Notes: generated from the sequence alone by a model not told the origin. 64,000 nt of DNA from Melitaea cinxia (GCF_905220565.1 NC_059399.1:17910501-17974500); one strand, 5' to 3'. Positions 32,976 through 44,856 are shown, numbered from the stretch's first letter. Numbers and translations are program-made.

Positions 32976-33190
32976 ATTGAGGAGCAGTAGGAGATATCCT
33001 GCTCAAAATCTGAGCAGCGAGTCTTATGAGTTACCTTACAGAAGATCACATCTAAATAATACTGCACTTAGGTGGTGTTCTGTTCCTGGATCGGAGGTAG
33101 GGTCAGCAAGGTTTTGCAGTCGATTATAGGCTACGGTAACCACTTACCACCAGGTGGACCGTAGGCTTTTTTGATGCCCTTTTCCTATAA
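32976..33190 (+). mobile_element. RET-C retroposon, decayed
   Basis: AGGAGATATCCTGCTCAAAA, TTACCTTACAGAAGATCACA, TCTAAATAATACTGC, TTATAGGCTACGGTAACC, and an end CTATAAAAATAAAA. Confidence 0.65.
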
Positions 33191-34540
33191 AAATAAAATG
33201 TGCCTCGATGTGCGCACATGTGCGCACTAGTGCGCGATGTGTGAACGTTGCGGGCGTGCGGCGCTCTCGACGCATTCCGGCGCGCCGGCGCACCTCGTTG
33301 GTATTCTGCGCTCGCGTTGCTCGCGAACCGAACGCGCAAAAAAGACAATGACTTCGTATTTTATACGACCCCAAACGTTCCATCAATGTATCGATACTTA
33401 AATAATGGTCAGTTTCTGTTTTTGAGGGATTTGATCGGGACCGTCTCCGTTAGTTTTTTACGATACGATTTATCGCAGCGATTTGAATCGTAAACGACGG
33501 GGTATTCCGTACAAGCGGTGGCGTGTTAGCATTCCACAATCAATCGTTATCGCTCGTAATAATTAATGTTATGGTGAAAAATACAAGTTTGGTTACGGCT
33601 GTTTAAGATTTCCTTTTTTTTTATAAATAATCAGTCAATTTATTTTACTAAAACCCAAAAAAACTCTATTGTAGTTGTAAGTTTTATTTAATTCTAATGA
33701 ATAGACTACGAACTAAAGTTACGTTTATGCGTTTAATGAAAAAGCTATCTGACGTTTAATGGTATCCAAAAGATAAAAGATGTAATATATACTTTTATTT
33801 TCTTGATAAAACGCTACTTTATGTCAAATACTCCTTTACGTAATCTGTGAAACGAATTGTTCTAGTTTAATAGTTTAGGCAAAGCGGTTCACAACGACGT
33901 ATTATATTTTTCCTGGTAAAGTTTATGATAGCCTATCAGTAACTTCAGGAAAAAGTACAATAGGCCCTCAATGTTAAAATACTTATTAGTATGAACAATC
34001 AACCTGTGCAGTTTTGCCACTTATGGGTATAAAGTAAGACAGGGGAACTCAAAGATTTTCATTCAATTTGGATTCAACTCGTTGTGCGCGTTTTCGTGTC
34101 AGTCGTCAGCCTGTTCGTGATGCTCCGTCGTCAGACTGAACCGTTAGTTTTTGTGGCATAGCAGACACAGTAGGAAATTTGGCGCCACTGACCTCAGTAC
34201 TGTACTAGTAATTGACATATTTGCAAAGTTGATATATAAACGAGAGCTTTCCATCTTTCTATGAATTTCCATTAGTTTTTGGTTATTAATTGCAGCCACA
34301 ATTATACTATAAATATCTTTATGGCTGTGTACCAACATTGCGGTGTGATTTATTTAATGAAATAAATCTACAGGCTTATGTTACAGTCATATCGTGCTTT
34401 GCAAATTTTTATAAAGACTTATTTTGTATTCATTATTGAAATTCAAAATTTAACATAACATAAACATTTAAAACATGACTTTAAGAAGAAAAAACGTTTT
34501 CAAAGAAATTTATTTTGAGAGATATATATATTTTCCAATG
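33191..34540. other. No gene; one GC-rich patch
   Basis: 33205-33340 is strongly GC-rich with GCGCAC repeats and GGCGCGCCGGCGC. Overlapping open frames there on both strands reflect composition, not coding. The rest is AT-rich. Confidence 0.4.
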
Positions 34541-34740
34541 CTTGCTGCTCCCACTGCTGGGCATAGGCCTCTTTGTTTATGTAGGAGAATGATCGGACCT
34601 TAATCCACCACGTCGCTCCACTGTGGGTTGGCGGATATGTTCCCTACTATGAGTAATGATCGCTATCAGGTATTTATGATAACAACCGGGTCCGACGGCT
34701 TAAAGTGCTCTCCAAGGCTCTGTGGGAGACCCAGGAGGAT
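34541..34740 (-). mobile_element. SINE-A, truncated
   Basis: CTGCTGGGCATAGGCCTCTT, GGACCTTAATCCACCACG, CTACTATGAGTAATGATCGC and GTGCTCTCCAAGGCTC match the SINE-A 3' half; the tRNA head is missing. Confidence 0.75.
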
Positions 34741-35041
34741 AGACATCCAAAATGGCGACAACTAGGTAGCTAGCGATATAGATTTAAAATAATCGCATGT
34801 TACGTAGATTCGGATTATTTAAACAGACTAAGTGTGATAAAACAGCTAGAACTTACACCTGTTTAATAAATAGTTTAAAAAAAGTTTAGTGTTGACACAT
34901 CAAGTTGTATCGACAATTGAAATGAATTGCCTGTAATGTGCTTAACTGTATGTCAACAGCTGCTTGTGTCGCATGTAATGTTAAGAGCCAGTTTCACCGG
35001 TTATTGGTTAATTTTATCCGGCACATTAGTTTGTTTTTAAT

Positions 35042-35290
35042 ACAAATAGGTCGACAAATAAGCGTACAGCTCACCCGATGGTAAGCGATTACCGTAGCCT
35101 ATATACATATACCAGTCCTAACCTTGACCCGCCCCAGGAGGTCTGGTCACTTTACTCACCACAGGAACAAATTACTAATTGAGATTAGTGTTATTGGCTG
35201 TGATGTTCTGTGTGGTCAAAGTCCCCAGTAGGGCTGATCTAGACTTTGACCCGGATATTTCCTGCTGAGCCCTAACGCAATAACGAGTAT
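35042..35290 (-). mobile_element. RET-C retroposon
   Basis: GGTCGACAAATAAGCGTACA-GCTCACC, GATGGTAAGCGATTACCGTA, GGTCTGGTCACTTTACTCAC and a final CAGTAGGGCTGATCTAG region, all minus-strand RET-C. Confidence 0.7.
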
Positions 35291-35439
35291 ATATAGTTAT
35301 GTTTTTTAGTTATGAATAGATTTAAATAAAAGGAAGTAGAATATGCCATTGGGATCTGTTTGGAATTAGCTAACAAAGTTACAATTTTTAGGTTTACATC
35401 TATGAAAAGAAATATGCAATAAATCTAATTCGATTGTGC

Positions 35440-35518
35440 AAAAGGATAAGCTCTGATCCTTCTCCTACATGGGATAAAGAGGCCTATGCCCAGCAGTGGG
35501 ATATAACAGGCTGAAGCG
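35440..35518 (+). mobile_element. SINE-A 3' end
   Basis: GATCCTTCTCCTACATGGG, GGCCTATGCCCAGCAGTGGG and AACAGGCTGAAGCGTATG. Confidence 0.75.
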
Positions 35519-35587
35519 TATGAAAAAGGACAGGTAAATGGTTTGTTCGGTTCAAGATTTTATTAAAGATGAAAATAAGTGTATTTA

Positions 35588-36075
35588 TTGGCAGATAATA
35601 CTAATTTTACAATAAAACTAACGTAAACGTAACGTAGCTGTGTGGTTAGGGCAATAAGAATATAGCTCCCTCTTCTGGTGGGTGTCGTAAGAAGCGACTA
35701 AGGGATAACACAGTTCCACTACCACCTTGGAACTTGAAAGGCCGCCCGATGGCGGGATAGCCATCCAACTGCTGACTTTGAAATACACAGACTGGAAACG
35801 GGCAGCAGCGTTTTCGGTGCGATAAAGCCAGGCCTACGGTCACCAACCCGTCTGCTCGGTGTGGTGCCTATGGTCAAAACACATGAGTTCACGCCATTTT
35901 TGGCACGAACTTGTGGAGGCCTATGTCCAGCAGTGGACTGCAATAAGCTGAAATCATGATGATGATGAATAAAACACAGTTTTTTTAAAGAGTAATTCTG
36001 CCGATTCTTCTATGCCGAACTTACAATTCGAATCGGTGTTATCTTCACTTTTAACAAAAATTAATTAATAAAAAC
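35588..36075 (+). mobile_element. LINE-D 3' tail, interrupted by SINE-B
   Basis: AATACTAATTTTACAATAAAAC before and ACAGTTTTTTTAAAGAG, GCCGATTCTTCTATGCC and GAATCGGTGTTATCTTCAC after the insert match LINE-D copies 1 and 2. Confidence 0.6.
35619..35967 (+). mobile_element. SINE-B copy nested in LINE-D
   Basis: An 8-bp TSD, AATAAAAC, lies at 35611-35618 and 35968-35975. It has the full body (GTAGCTGTGTGGTTAGGGCA to GGCCTATGTCCAGCAGTGG) and an ATGATGATGATG tail. Confidence 0.85.
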
Positions 36076-36628
36076 AAATATAATTAATTTTTAAATGCTC
36101 GACGTTTCGGATACTTAAGCAACCACTATCGCAGGAAGAGCTGGAGGTGGGGATTTAAAAAACATAATAAACCATGATAAAATCATTAGAAAATAATATG
36201 TAATAAAGTTTTATCCGTTGGATAACTTCATATGTCAAATAGCGTTCACAGCAACGGTGAAACAGGCCCTTGATGCGAGTTTTTAGTGTTGTATCGAGTA
36301 TTCAAATTTGAAGACCTGTTCAAGTTGATGAAATACTGACTTACTGAAGAATTTTATTTTTATTTGCTAAAGAGTTTTTAAATGTAGATTGCTATGTATC
36401 GAATGTTTGATATTTTTTGTTCATGTGTATGCTGTTGGAAAATTAATACATTTTAAAAATTGGTTCTTGTGTCTGTACACATGTATGTTTTATATATTAT
36501 GTAATATGTACTTTTGTATTACATGTTAACTACAAATGACAATTTTAAAGCCATTTCCAAAATTTGTTACCCAGCTGTTACCCAAAATGTAGGCATTCTA
36601 TTTTAATTTATATTTGTTCGGTTGCTTA
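36076..36628. other. No recognisable feature
   Basis: AT-rich, nothing assigned. Confidence 0.4.
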
Positions 36629-36735
36629 CCACGTTTATTGTTCTCTTTTTGATTTTTCTGATTGAGTTTCCCCGTGATTATAGCGATTGAAACTCTGCCG
36701 AATTATAGGGACTTCAACAAAACAATAAACGTGTT
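36629..36735. repeat. About 107-bp inverted-repeat unit
   Basis: The ends CACGTTTATTGTT and AACAATAAACGTG are exact inverted copies. An inner GAGTTT...AAACTC pair could extend the fold. It may be a very short MITE; only one copy was noticed. Confidence 0.6.
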
Positions 36736-39700
36736 AAGGGGCTACCCTACCTCAGCTCGAATTCAGATTTCACCCGTACTAAATACACATGAGAATTGAG
36801 AGCGCTTGGTTGTTCATCGCGCGAATTATATGTATTTTCTCCCCACAAACATAATCAATAGTTATTTTTTAAAAAACGCAACATATAAAATGTTCTTCAT
36901 ACTTATTTCAATTACCATGCTTAATCTCAAGTCCATGACTTCTATATTTACTGAGATATTAAGGTTTTAATACAAAAATAGAGGTAACTTTGCGATTTTT
37001 TTGTATCGAGAAAATTTTATGGAATCGTGTTTTCGAAACATATGAAAGATAGTTTATGTCCTGAACTTTAACATGCATAAATTTCAAACTTATATATTCA
37101 ATAGTTTGGAAGATATGGACATCCTGCCGAGTGGAAAATAAGCAATTTGAGGTAGCATACACTCTTAAGCACAAATATAAATTTAAATATGGAAAGTGAT
37201 CGCGTCAGCTTAAAGTTATTATTTTTATTTTTATTATAATTATTATTATTCTTTAACCACTTGATGTTTTTTTTTTCTTTTCAATTATATTCACATGTTG
37301 TAATCTATTATTTGTATATCTTTATATTTTTATGTTAGCATATAATATCGTATATACTTTAGTATTATTACTTTAGAAACACAGTGCACTGTTAAACTGT
37401 TCATTGTTTTTGCTGCACTGTATATTACATAAATTGTATCTATTTTATTTTCTGTAAATAAATAAATAAATAAATAAAACAAGTCTATTCCTAATATAAG
37501 TAAACTTAGGAGTGGATGATTTTGTGCATGTTCTATGCAATGTTTTAAATTAACCTAGCCCTTCTCTGTTCTTCTGCACTCTATTGTAACATTACAATTA
37601 CATCCATCAAAATTATATAAAAAATCATAAAATATTACATTTCTTACTTTTTTTTATAATAAATTAACGCTACTAGTAAAAAACAAGGATTTTATTTCTC
37701 ACAATGTAGTCAACATCCCAAGCCCACAGGACTTCTCACGTACTCGACTCGCGCAAATGAATCATAACTATATTTTAAGATCCCGCCTTTGATAGCCATT
37801 TCTTAACAACGAGACCAGCTCAATCCGACCTCGTTAATCATATAACTTACTTGTAAGTTAGGGTCTCTGTTGAAGTGTTAAGTAAATAAGATAAAATGAT
37901 GAGTGGTCCTCGACGAGATCGTAATGGAAGCTGCGACGGATACTGAATGACAATTATATTTCACGCATAATTAGTTAAATGTGTAGATTATCTTTTGAAT
38001 GTATTTTTAAACGCGTGGTTCTATGATATTTAGACTGATAAATGGTGATTTTATTAAGTTAAATATGCGATAGTGATTTTAAAAGTATAACTCATAATTT
38101 GAGTAGGTATCTAGCAAAAATTTTGTATGAAATATTAAAATCAAATGAGTAATTGAGTAACGCTTTATACAACGCCATATTTGTTATTAAGATAGAGAAT
38201 ACAGACTGCTAGCTATAAAATCATTTCAATAAGTGAGTTCATTTCAATAAGGTTATAAAAAAATATTTTTGGCATCCAAGTCATGGAAAACAATTGTGAT
38301 CCGGGAAAAATAATTTGATTTATACTTATTTTAGTCACGAAACCGAAGCAAAAGTGAAATTCAAATTATCTGATATTTTGAAGTCGATATAAAATAATGT
38401 TGAAGTCGATGGATTTAGGATTTTATGATGAGGGTTCTAAAGAATTTGTTTTATATCAGCTAAGTATAGATATCGTTTGAAGAGGGATTAAATGTTATGT
38501 ATATGGGTTATTTAGAATAACGTCAAATGTAGTTCAGAACTTTTTATTAGCTATTTTCGGCCATTTCATTTCTGTGTAATGGTTGTGGTCGCTGGATAGT
38601 GTGACGCGTCGTGATTGCTAACAGATTGCAATTCTGTCACGCGGGAGCGACACGGCCCGAATGTTGCGCGCGCGCATATTAGCTCGTAGACTATTCTCAC
38701 GTCAGTTGTCAGGTTAGCGCGAACTACACCGTTAATCAATCGGACCGTGGGACTCGTGGCGAGGCGGCGACCACGTGCCACGCCTCGCCTCACCTCGCCC
38801 TGCCTCACCTCGTCGTGCCTCACCTCGCCACATTCGCCATTTGCGACTTGCATACCCAACGTTAAAGATTTGACGTATATAACTTTACAAACATTTCACC
38901 CGAATTCGCTTTGCATTGCGTCCGTTTTGATAGACATCCCAGATGAAATAACATCGGGTCCGGCCGCGGTCCTGCGCAGGCGCGAAATACGAAACAATGG
39001 CGGTTTAAAATACAATGAGTGCGACCTAAACTACATAACAGCGACATTCCCGTCACGACCGCGCGCTTACCTTTTTCGACTATTTTGTTCGTGGCGCTCG
39101 CGGCGTAGGAGAGGAAGCCGATCACGAGCGGCAACCTCCGCTTATTAATAACGTGGCTTGAATTGAATATTCTTAAAACCATAATCTTCAAATTTTCTCC
39201 ACCCACATTCACACATAAATATTCGCCTATAAGGAGAACGTCTTCTGCTCCCTTGTTATTCAGCCGGGCTTCTAATCGTATCTCGAGCATAATAGATGAT
39301 GTCGTGATCAAATAAGCGAATCATCACGTCGATGAGGACTAAATGCTGATCGCAATTCACCGCGCCGACAGCGGGACACGACCGCGCTGGCTTCCGCACA
39401 TCCTAGCCTAATTGTCGCGGCCGCGCCCGTTTAGCATACATTACAATGGAAATCAGCTTCGCCACCGATGTCTTACTCGACCTGTTAAGACTTGGCCCGT
39501 TTCCATCGAAAATCGACTCTTCGCTATCAAATTTCGGTTTCCTTTTCTCTGGCAACGTTGTTAGTTTAAACGTCCATTATTGTAATAGGGTGGTATGCAA
39601 GTGTCTACAAGAGAATAGGCAAATCGTCTAATTAGTGTGATGGTCGGGGGTCGCGTGGCGTTTTAATAAGAATTACATGCAAATGGCGTTTCCTAGCAAG

Positions 39701-40784
39701 CTGGTATCGGTTATATCGTGAGGCATCGCTGTGGTTATGAACGACATGTATGGGAACTCTGCTCACTAATCGATGCTAGTTTATTTTAAGGCTATTGTGA
39801 TAGCGATAGACATTATCGTGTTTCTCTGTGCATAATGCGGACATTTGAATTCACTCTGACGGTATGTGTATTACGAGTGAAACTCTCTTTATGTGGACTT
39901 TGTAAAGTTTGTTTATTTTATTATTGTTTAATAATAAAGCCAAATCACTCGTAGTTGATATTCCTATTGTCATTGAGGTTAATATTAATTTTATTACTAA
40001 CATCAGAGTTAAAGTTTTTTTATATTACATTTTAGTTTATTCACCAATTTGGCAAGTTTCCTAAGATATAGGATTAATGTTCATATAATAATGAATCCCA
40101 AATAGTTGGCACATTATACTAATTATGATGACTTGACTATAATTTTGGTAAATTAATTTAAAATTTATTTTTTCTTTAATGTATTAAGAAAATCAAGATG
40201 TAATGAAATTTAAAGATGATTTCAAAGTTTGTTTTCAAATTCGTGTGAAGGACAAAATGCGCGGGCGCAGGCGTTGCGCAGACGTAGGCGATGCTTGCAA
40301 CCCTTATCTAGCCACGTCTCACACGTCCCGACGACCCGCGTACATCCCGCACCGGAAATGTAATTTTACCTTCGCCGGGACATGTCCGCGGGACGTGCGC
40401 CGACTGCGGAGTGGGACATCGTGACTGCGTGTTTTTTGTCGCTTCCTCCCTTCACACGCTCGTTTCTTTTGGTCTAAAAGTACTTCCATATTTGAGGAAG
40501 ATGCTCGCTAGAGACAAAGTTGTATCACAACTGTTTGTGAACGAGGTGGACCATAAAATGTTTGTGTGTATGTGTCTTCCGGAAATTAATTCGTAATGAA
40601 TTCACTGATGTGCGATAGAAAGATGGTTATGTTTTGTTACCAGAGTGACAGAAAAGCGTACGGTCCGTTTGATGGAAAGCAGTATCTGGTGCCTTGTAAT
40701 ACCAGGATATTCGTAATCGCTTTTGACTCTGATCATCTCTAACTAAACACATAAAGCTGTTAATTCTGGTCACTATTATATGAC
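36736..40784. other. Long stretch without recognisable genes; GC-rich patches
   Basis: An (AAAT)n tract lies at 37457-37478. GC-rich patches are at 38570-38850 (GCCTCACCTCG repeats, CACGTG), 38950-39160 and 39370-39430, and at 40255-40430. Open frames there on both strands (such as 38747-39148 and 38862-39311) overlap and look compositional. No splice-consistent exon was identified. Confidence 0.4.
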
Positions 40785-41305
40785 CTGATAGCGATCATTA
40801 CTGATAGTCCATATCTCCGCAAACCCGAACAGGAGCAGCGTAGTGGATTAAGCCATTTCCTTTCTACTACGACGGGTTAGCGCAGCGGTCACATCACTAG
40901 CTGTTACGCTGGCGCTCGCGGGTTCGATCCCCGCTCACGACATACATTTATTTTGGGCATATAGGTGTTTGTCGTGGTCTGGGCGTTGTGCAGTCCCTGT
41001 TGGTCTCCCCACCGTGCCTCGGAGAGCACGTTAAGCCGTCGGTCCCGATTGTTATCATCTACGTCTGATAGTGATCCTTACTCATAGTGGGGAATATATC
41101 TGCTAACCCGCATTGGAGCAGCGTGGTGGATTAAGCCCTGATCCTTCTCCTACATGGGGAAAGAGGCCTATGCCCAGTAGTGGGATATTACAAGCTGAAG
41201 CGTATATATTTTTTTACGTGTGTTCGCGGATCACTCCGTCGTTTATGAACCAATTTAGTTACGTAGAGAGGCCTATTCCTAGCAGTGGAATGTTACAGAT
41301 TGAAT
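40785..41305 (+). mobile_element. Old SINE-A, host of a nested SINE-A
   Basis: The left part (GACCTGATAGCGATCATTAC, GGAGCAGCGTAGTGGATTAA) and right part (GAGAGGCCTATTCCTAGCAG-TGG, TTACAGATTGAA at about 41255-41300) are one decayed SINE-A. The gap holds 40867-41210 and a short HINE-F-like piece (about 41212-41256). Confidence 0.65.
40867..41210 (+). mobile_element. SINE-A, variant-head subfamily
   Basis: The tRNA head reads GACGGGTTAGCGCAGCGGTC and the B box GCGGGTTCGATCCCCGC, closer to a real tRNA than the GCCGCGTTGGCGCAACGG head of the other copies. The body and 3' end are ordinary SINE-A. Confidence 0.8.
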
Positions 41306-42130
41306 TTAATCGATCAATCAATTATATATTAAATATACATCTGTCTTAATAACCTGTAGGTTGTGATTACTACATGGCGTTTGAGTCAGTCGACGTGAGT
41401 CAGAAGCGGAATGCTAGCAGGTTACTAACGAAATTGGCATTTTGAGTTGAGTCGTGTTATCTATGATATTTTTCTTTTGGAATAAAATTTGTACATAACA
41501 AGGAGAATTTAGAGCATAAGTTAAGAAAGTTATGTGTACTTTTGACGTAGCTGTTCTAATATTTTCCTAGGAGTTTTTTGTTCTTATTGTGAAAATGTAA
41601 ATGTGGCAATTATAACTTTAACCCAGATTTAGTTTATTAAGGAACAAAATGAGTAGCGTGCTTAGAAAAAACAATTAAGTGGTCCTTTCAATTGTATATT
41701 TCGTACTTGATCATTTAAAAAAAATCTGCAAATCATCATATTAAAATTAATACATTTTATAAAACCAGTAGTAATATATAGGCTATTGTACAAAGCTAAG
41801 TTGTATATTGTTTGTATTAAGTTACTATGTTGTGAATCTAAATATATTGTTTCGTTGTGTTCAATAAAGAATATTTATTATTATTATTATTATTTTTTAA
41901 GAAACAACACGATGTTAAGCAGCTTAACTCGTCTATCAAGTATAATTATTTAAACATAGAATTATACATTTTGTTTCAGTATTTGTGTACAAGCGTATTA
42001 ACCGAAAGTAGCGTTCAGACTCGTAGCGGGAATCGTATGAGCGTAATGATAGCAACGTAACTCGACTAATGTCACTTAATGCTTTATAAGTCAAGTAAGA
42101 ATATAAATTGTTTTATTGGAGTTACTGTTT
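41306..42130. other. No recognisable feature
   Basis: AT-rich, with a TTA/TAT tract at 41876-41895. Confidence 0.4.
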
Positions 42131-42350
42131 AAAAAAAACGAGTGAGTTTTACACCACACGAGTAAAGTAAAACTTTAGAACAGTATGCCTGCACTGCGTC
42201 TTAGATATACGAAACAACTGGCTATGAGAGAAAAATAGAAAGACAATGTGTGCTTGCCTCGCCCTATTAAAATTTTAGTAACGCTCTCGTCGAAGCTTAC
42301 TTCACGAGTTAAGCGTGCGTTAAGAAGTTTAACTTCAAAAAATAAAGCTG
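42131..42350 (+). mobile_element. MITE-G copy 3
   Basis: ACGAGTGAGTTTTACACCAC-ACGAGTAAAGTAAAACTT at the left and GAAGTTTAACTTCAAAAAA at the right. The body has diverged. Confidence 0.65.
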
Positions 42351-42364
42351 AGAGCTAAAACTTA

Positions 42365-42480
42365 AGGGGGTGATAGATGTGCGAACTTAAAGTACGCGTA
42401 CTTAGGGTGACACACGAGCAAAAAAGGTCGTCGAGCCACGAGTTCGCGAACTTAGTCGCACGTCTATTACCCCCTTTAGG
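42365..42480. mobile_element. MITE-I, about 115 bp with about 26-bp terminal inverted repeats
   Basis: The left end AAGGGGGTGATAGATGTGCG-AACTTA pairs with the right end TAGTCGCACGTCTATTACCC-CCTTT. Target-like TTA/TTAA is seen at both edges. Inside, GTACGCGTAC is a further palindrome. Confidence 0.8.
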
Positions 42481-42689
42481 GACGTCTTACAGTGTATGTA
42501 TTGTGTATCTAATATATAATCTTTTTATGTAAGATATAGTTAGTGTATTTACAAGTATCTACTATACCGACAGGAATAACAACACTCTATTTATGTTGCC
42601 CTTTTATAGTTTAATTCCTTGTGAGTCTTCCAACTATTTTGATTATCTGATTCTCGCAGAGCATGGTAAATCGGCTGTTATCATGTACA

Positions 42690-43105
42690 CCTGATAGCGA
42701 TAGTTTTTTTTTTTATGTCACTAGGTCGGCAAACAAGCGTACGGCTCACCTGATGGTAAGCGATTACCGTAGCTTATAGACGCCTGCAACACCAGAAGCA
42801 TCGCAAGCGCGTTGTCGACCCAATCCCCAATCCCCCCAGGAGCTCTGGTCACCTTACTCACCAACAGGAACACAATACTGCTTGAAAACAGTATTATTTT
42901 GCTGTAATCTTCTGTAAGGTCAAGGTACTACCCCAGTCGGGCTGCTCCATATTTTGAGCAGGAAATTCCTGCTGTGCCCTACCTCAGTTTCTCTCACAGT
43001 AGGAATGTCTCCGCCAATCCGCATTGGAGTAGCGTGGTGGATTAAGCTTTGATCCTTCTCTTACATGGGGAAAGAGCCCTATGCGGAAGCGTAAATAAGT
43101 AAGCG
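42690..43105 (+). mobile_element. SINE-A split by RET-C
   Basis: ATCATGTACACCTGATAGCG-ATAG before and CACAGTAGGAATGTCTCCGC, GGAGTAGCGTGGTGGATTAA after the insert are contiguous SINE-A sequence. Confidence 0.75.
42703..43002 (-). mobile_element. RET-C retroposon, complete, nested in SINE-A
   Basis: The T run at 42706-42715 is the A tail on the minus strand. GGTCGGCAAACAAGCGTACG through GGGCTGCTCCATATTTTGAG to CCTACCTCAG covers the whole RET-C unit, and it is a well-preserved copy. Confidence 0.8.
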
Positions 43106-43109
43106 CTTA

Positions 43110-43390
43110 GACTAGCCCGTTGGCGCAGTTTGTAGTGACCCTGTTTTCTGCTCCTGTTGTGGGTCTGATTTGAAATATGTAACTGTACCGTCGGCTGTTA
43201 CCTACAATACAAGCATTAAGTTGCTTATTTTAGGAACACGCGACCGTTTGTGTATGTTGTAGATATTTATTTTATTAAATAATGTCTCGCAGAGCACGTA
43301 GGATGCAGGTTTTTTTGATATACCTACAGCTGATAGCGATCAGTACTCATAGTAGGGAATCCGCCAACCGCAGTGAAGTTATGTGGATTA
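43110..43390 (+). mobile_element. Decayed tRNA-headed SINE pieces
   Basis: GACTAGCCCGTTGGCGCAG starts a tRNA-like head as at 7884. Later GTCTCGCAGAGCACG and CTGATAGCGATCAGTACTCA-TAGTAGGGAA match the SINE-A body. Confidence 0.5.
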
Positions 43391-43627
43391 TGACTGGTAG
43401 GCCACTTGTACTTTTATTTACATTAAAAAGATCCTTAAGATAAATTTTATATCAAGATTAATCAGTTGTCGTAGAGTCGGTTCGCTAGCGACAGCACGTA
43501 TCGCTTGCTTCCTGCGACCGCTCCGCACACTATCTGTAGGGTACAAGCCTTATTAAACCTTTTTTACCGCTACCATTGCTTTTCTGTTATATTAAAAAAG
43601 AATGAAGGTTGTTTAAAGGTATTCGTT

Positions 43628-43912
43628 ACATAACTGAGGTAGGATAGAACAGGAAATATCCTGGTCAAAATCTGAAGCAGCCAGACTGGGGAAGTACCTC
43701 AATCTTTCTGAAGATTATAGCTGAACCATATTATTTTCAAGCAGTGTTGTATTCCTGTGGTGAGTAAGGCGACCAGAGCCCCTAGGGGGGGATTAAGGGT
43801 AAGGTCGGCAATGCGCTTGCGACGCTTATAGTGTTGCGGGCGTCTGTAGGTTACGGTAATCGCTTACTAACAGGTGAGCCTTACGCTTGTTTGCCAAACT
43901 AATTGTATAAAA
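43628..43912 (+). mobile_element. RET-C retroposon
   Basis: ACTGAGGTAGGATAGAACAG, CTGGGGAAGTACCTC, GTGGTGAGTAAGGCGACCAG, GGTAAGGTCGGCAATGCG and GTATAAAAAAAACC tail. Confidence 0.75.
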
Positions 43913-44141
43913 AAAACCTAATATTTAGTCAATGAGTAAAAGGGTCACTACTGTAAACCACACGAGTGTCGTTGTAGCAGAAGAAGGTAGAAGTGAGGAG
44001 AAAGCTTAGGATCGGAGACGAGAGGGAAATTTAATAACCGAAACTTGACTATTATAATTTTATTGTACGGTGAATTTTGTAAGCGTCAACGGTAAAATCA
44101 TCTTACACTGTGAAGGATTTTAGTTATAGTATTTCTTTTAA

Positions 44142-44145
<4 letters not shown>
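43913..44145. other. No recognisable feature
   Basis: Contains a MITE-G-like trace, AAACCACACGAGTGTCG, near 43955. Confidence 0.3.

Positions 44146-44182
<37 letters not shown>
44146..44182. repeat. (TA)n microsatellite, left half
   Basis: A TA run ending exactly where the Helitron cluster begins. The matching right half is 45964-45994. Confidence 0.9.
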
Positions 44183-44183
<1 letters not shown>

Positions 44184-44398
44184 TAGCTGTGCCCGCGGCT
44201 TCGCCCGCGTTGAAATCAGTGTGTCACAAAAATTTCCCGGCAAACTTTCAGTGAAAGTCTCATCAAAATCGGCTTTGCCGTTCCGTAAACCTTCCTCTTG
44301 AAGCCCTCTATCCATTTGTGAAACCGCATGAAAATCCGTTAAGTAGATTTTGAGGGAATCGGTCACATACGCTTTTGGGAACTTTGTCTTATAATACA
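44183..44398 (-). mobile_element. HEL-E Helitron
   Basis: CTAG at 44183 is followed by the hairpin CCGCGGCTTCGCCCGCG. The family phrase GAAACCGCATGAAAATCCGT is present, and the 5' end TTATAAGACAAAG abuts the next copy. Confidence 0.75.
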
Positions 44399-44848
44399 CT
44401 AACTGTTGCCCGCGACTACGTCCGCGTGGTTATGAAGATATGCATTACTATTAAGATGCTCAACGCAAATTATTTTTTTATTTCAGTCACTTGAAATGCT
44501 TATCACTCTGAGTAACTTTTTCAAAGGCACAATTTAGTATAATTTAATAGTTATTTTTATAAAACCTCTCTATACACCACATTTTTAGTTTTATTTTCAG
44601 GCTGCAGTATGAATAACCTATCAGGCGAACTTGTTGCTACTGTATATGTTTCATACAAACTATCAACCCCAATTAAACCCCCTTAGCGATGGAATATCGC
44701 AAAATCCGTTCTTAGCGGACGTCTACTAACTATAATCTACCTCCCTGCCAAATTTCATCTTTGTCCATCTTGGATGGATAGACCATCCAGTGGTTTTTGA
44801 GTTCTCGTGATGAGTGAGTCACTGACCTTTCTCTTTTATATATATAGA
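44399..44848 (-). mobile_element. HEL-E Helitron with complete 5' end
   Basis: The 3' hairpin region is CCCGCGACTACGTCCGCG. The 5' end on the minus strand is TCTATATATATAAAAGAGAA directly after A. CCAAATTTCATCTTTGTCC and CCGTTCTTAGCGGACG resemble the array that follows. Confidence 0.7.
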
Positions 44849-44856
44849 TTACGATG

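Noticed and set aside
38747..39311. Overlapping open frames on both strands in a GC-rich patch
   Set aside because: Both strands are open at once, amino-acid composition is biased to Arg/Ser/Pro/Thr, and no splice-consistent exon structure was found.
44110..44399. Open frames with IYIYIY runs (also 45872-46054)
   Set aside because: They translate the TA microsatellite and Helitron ends.
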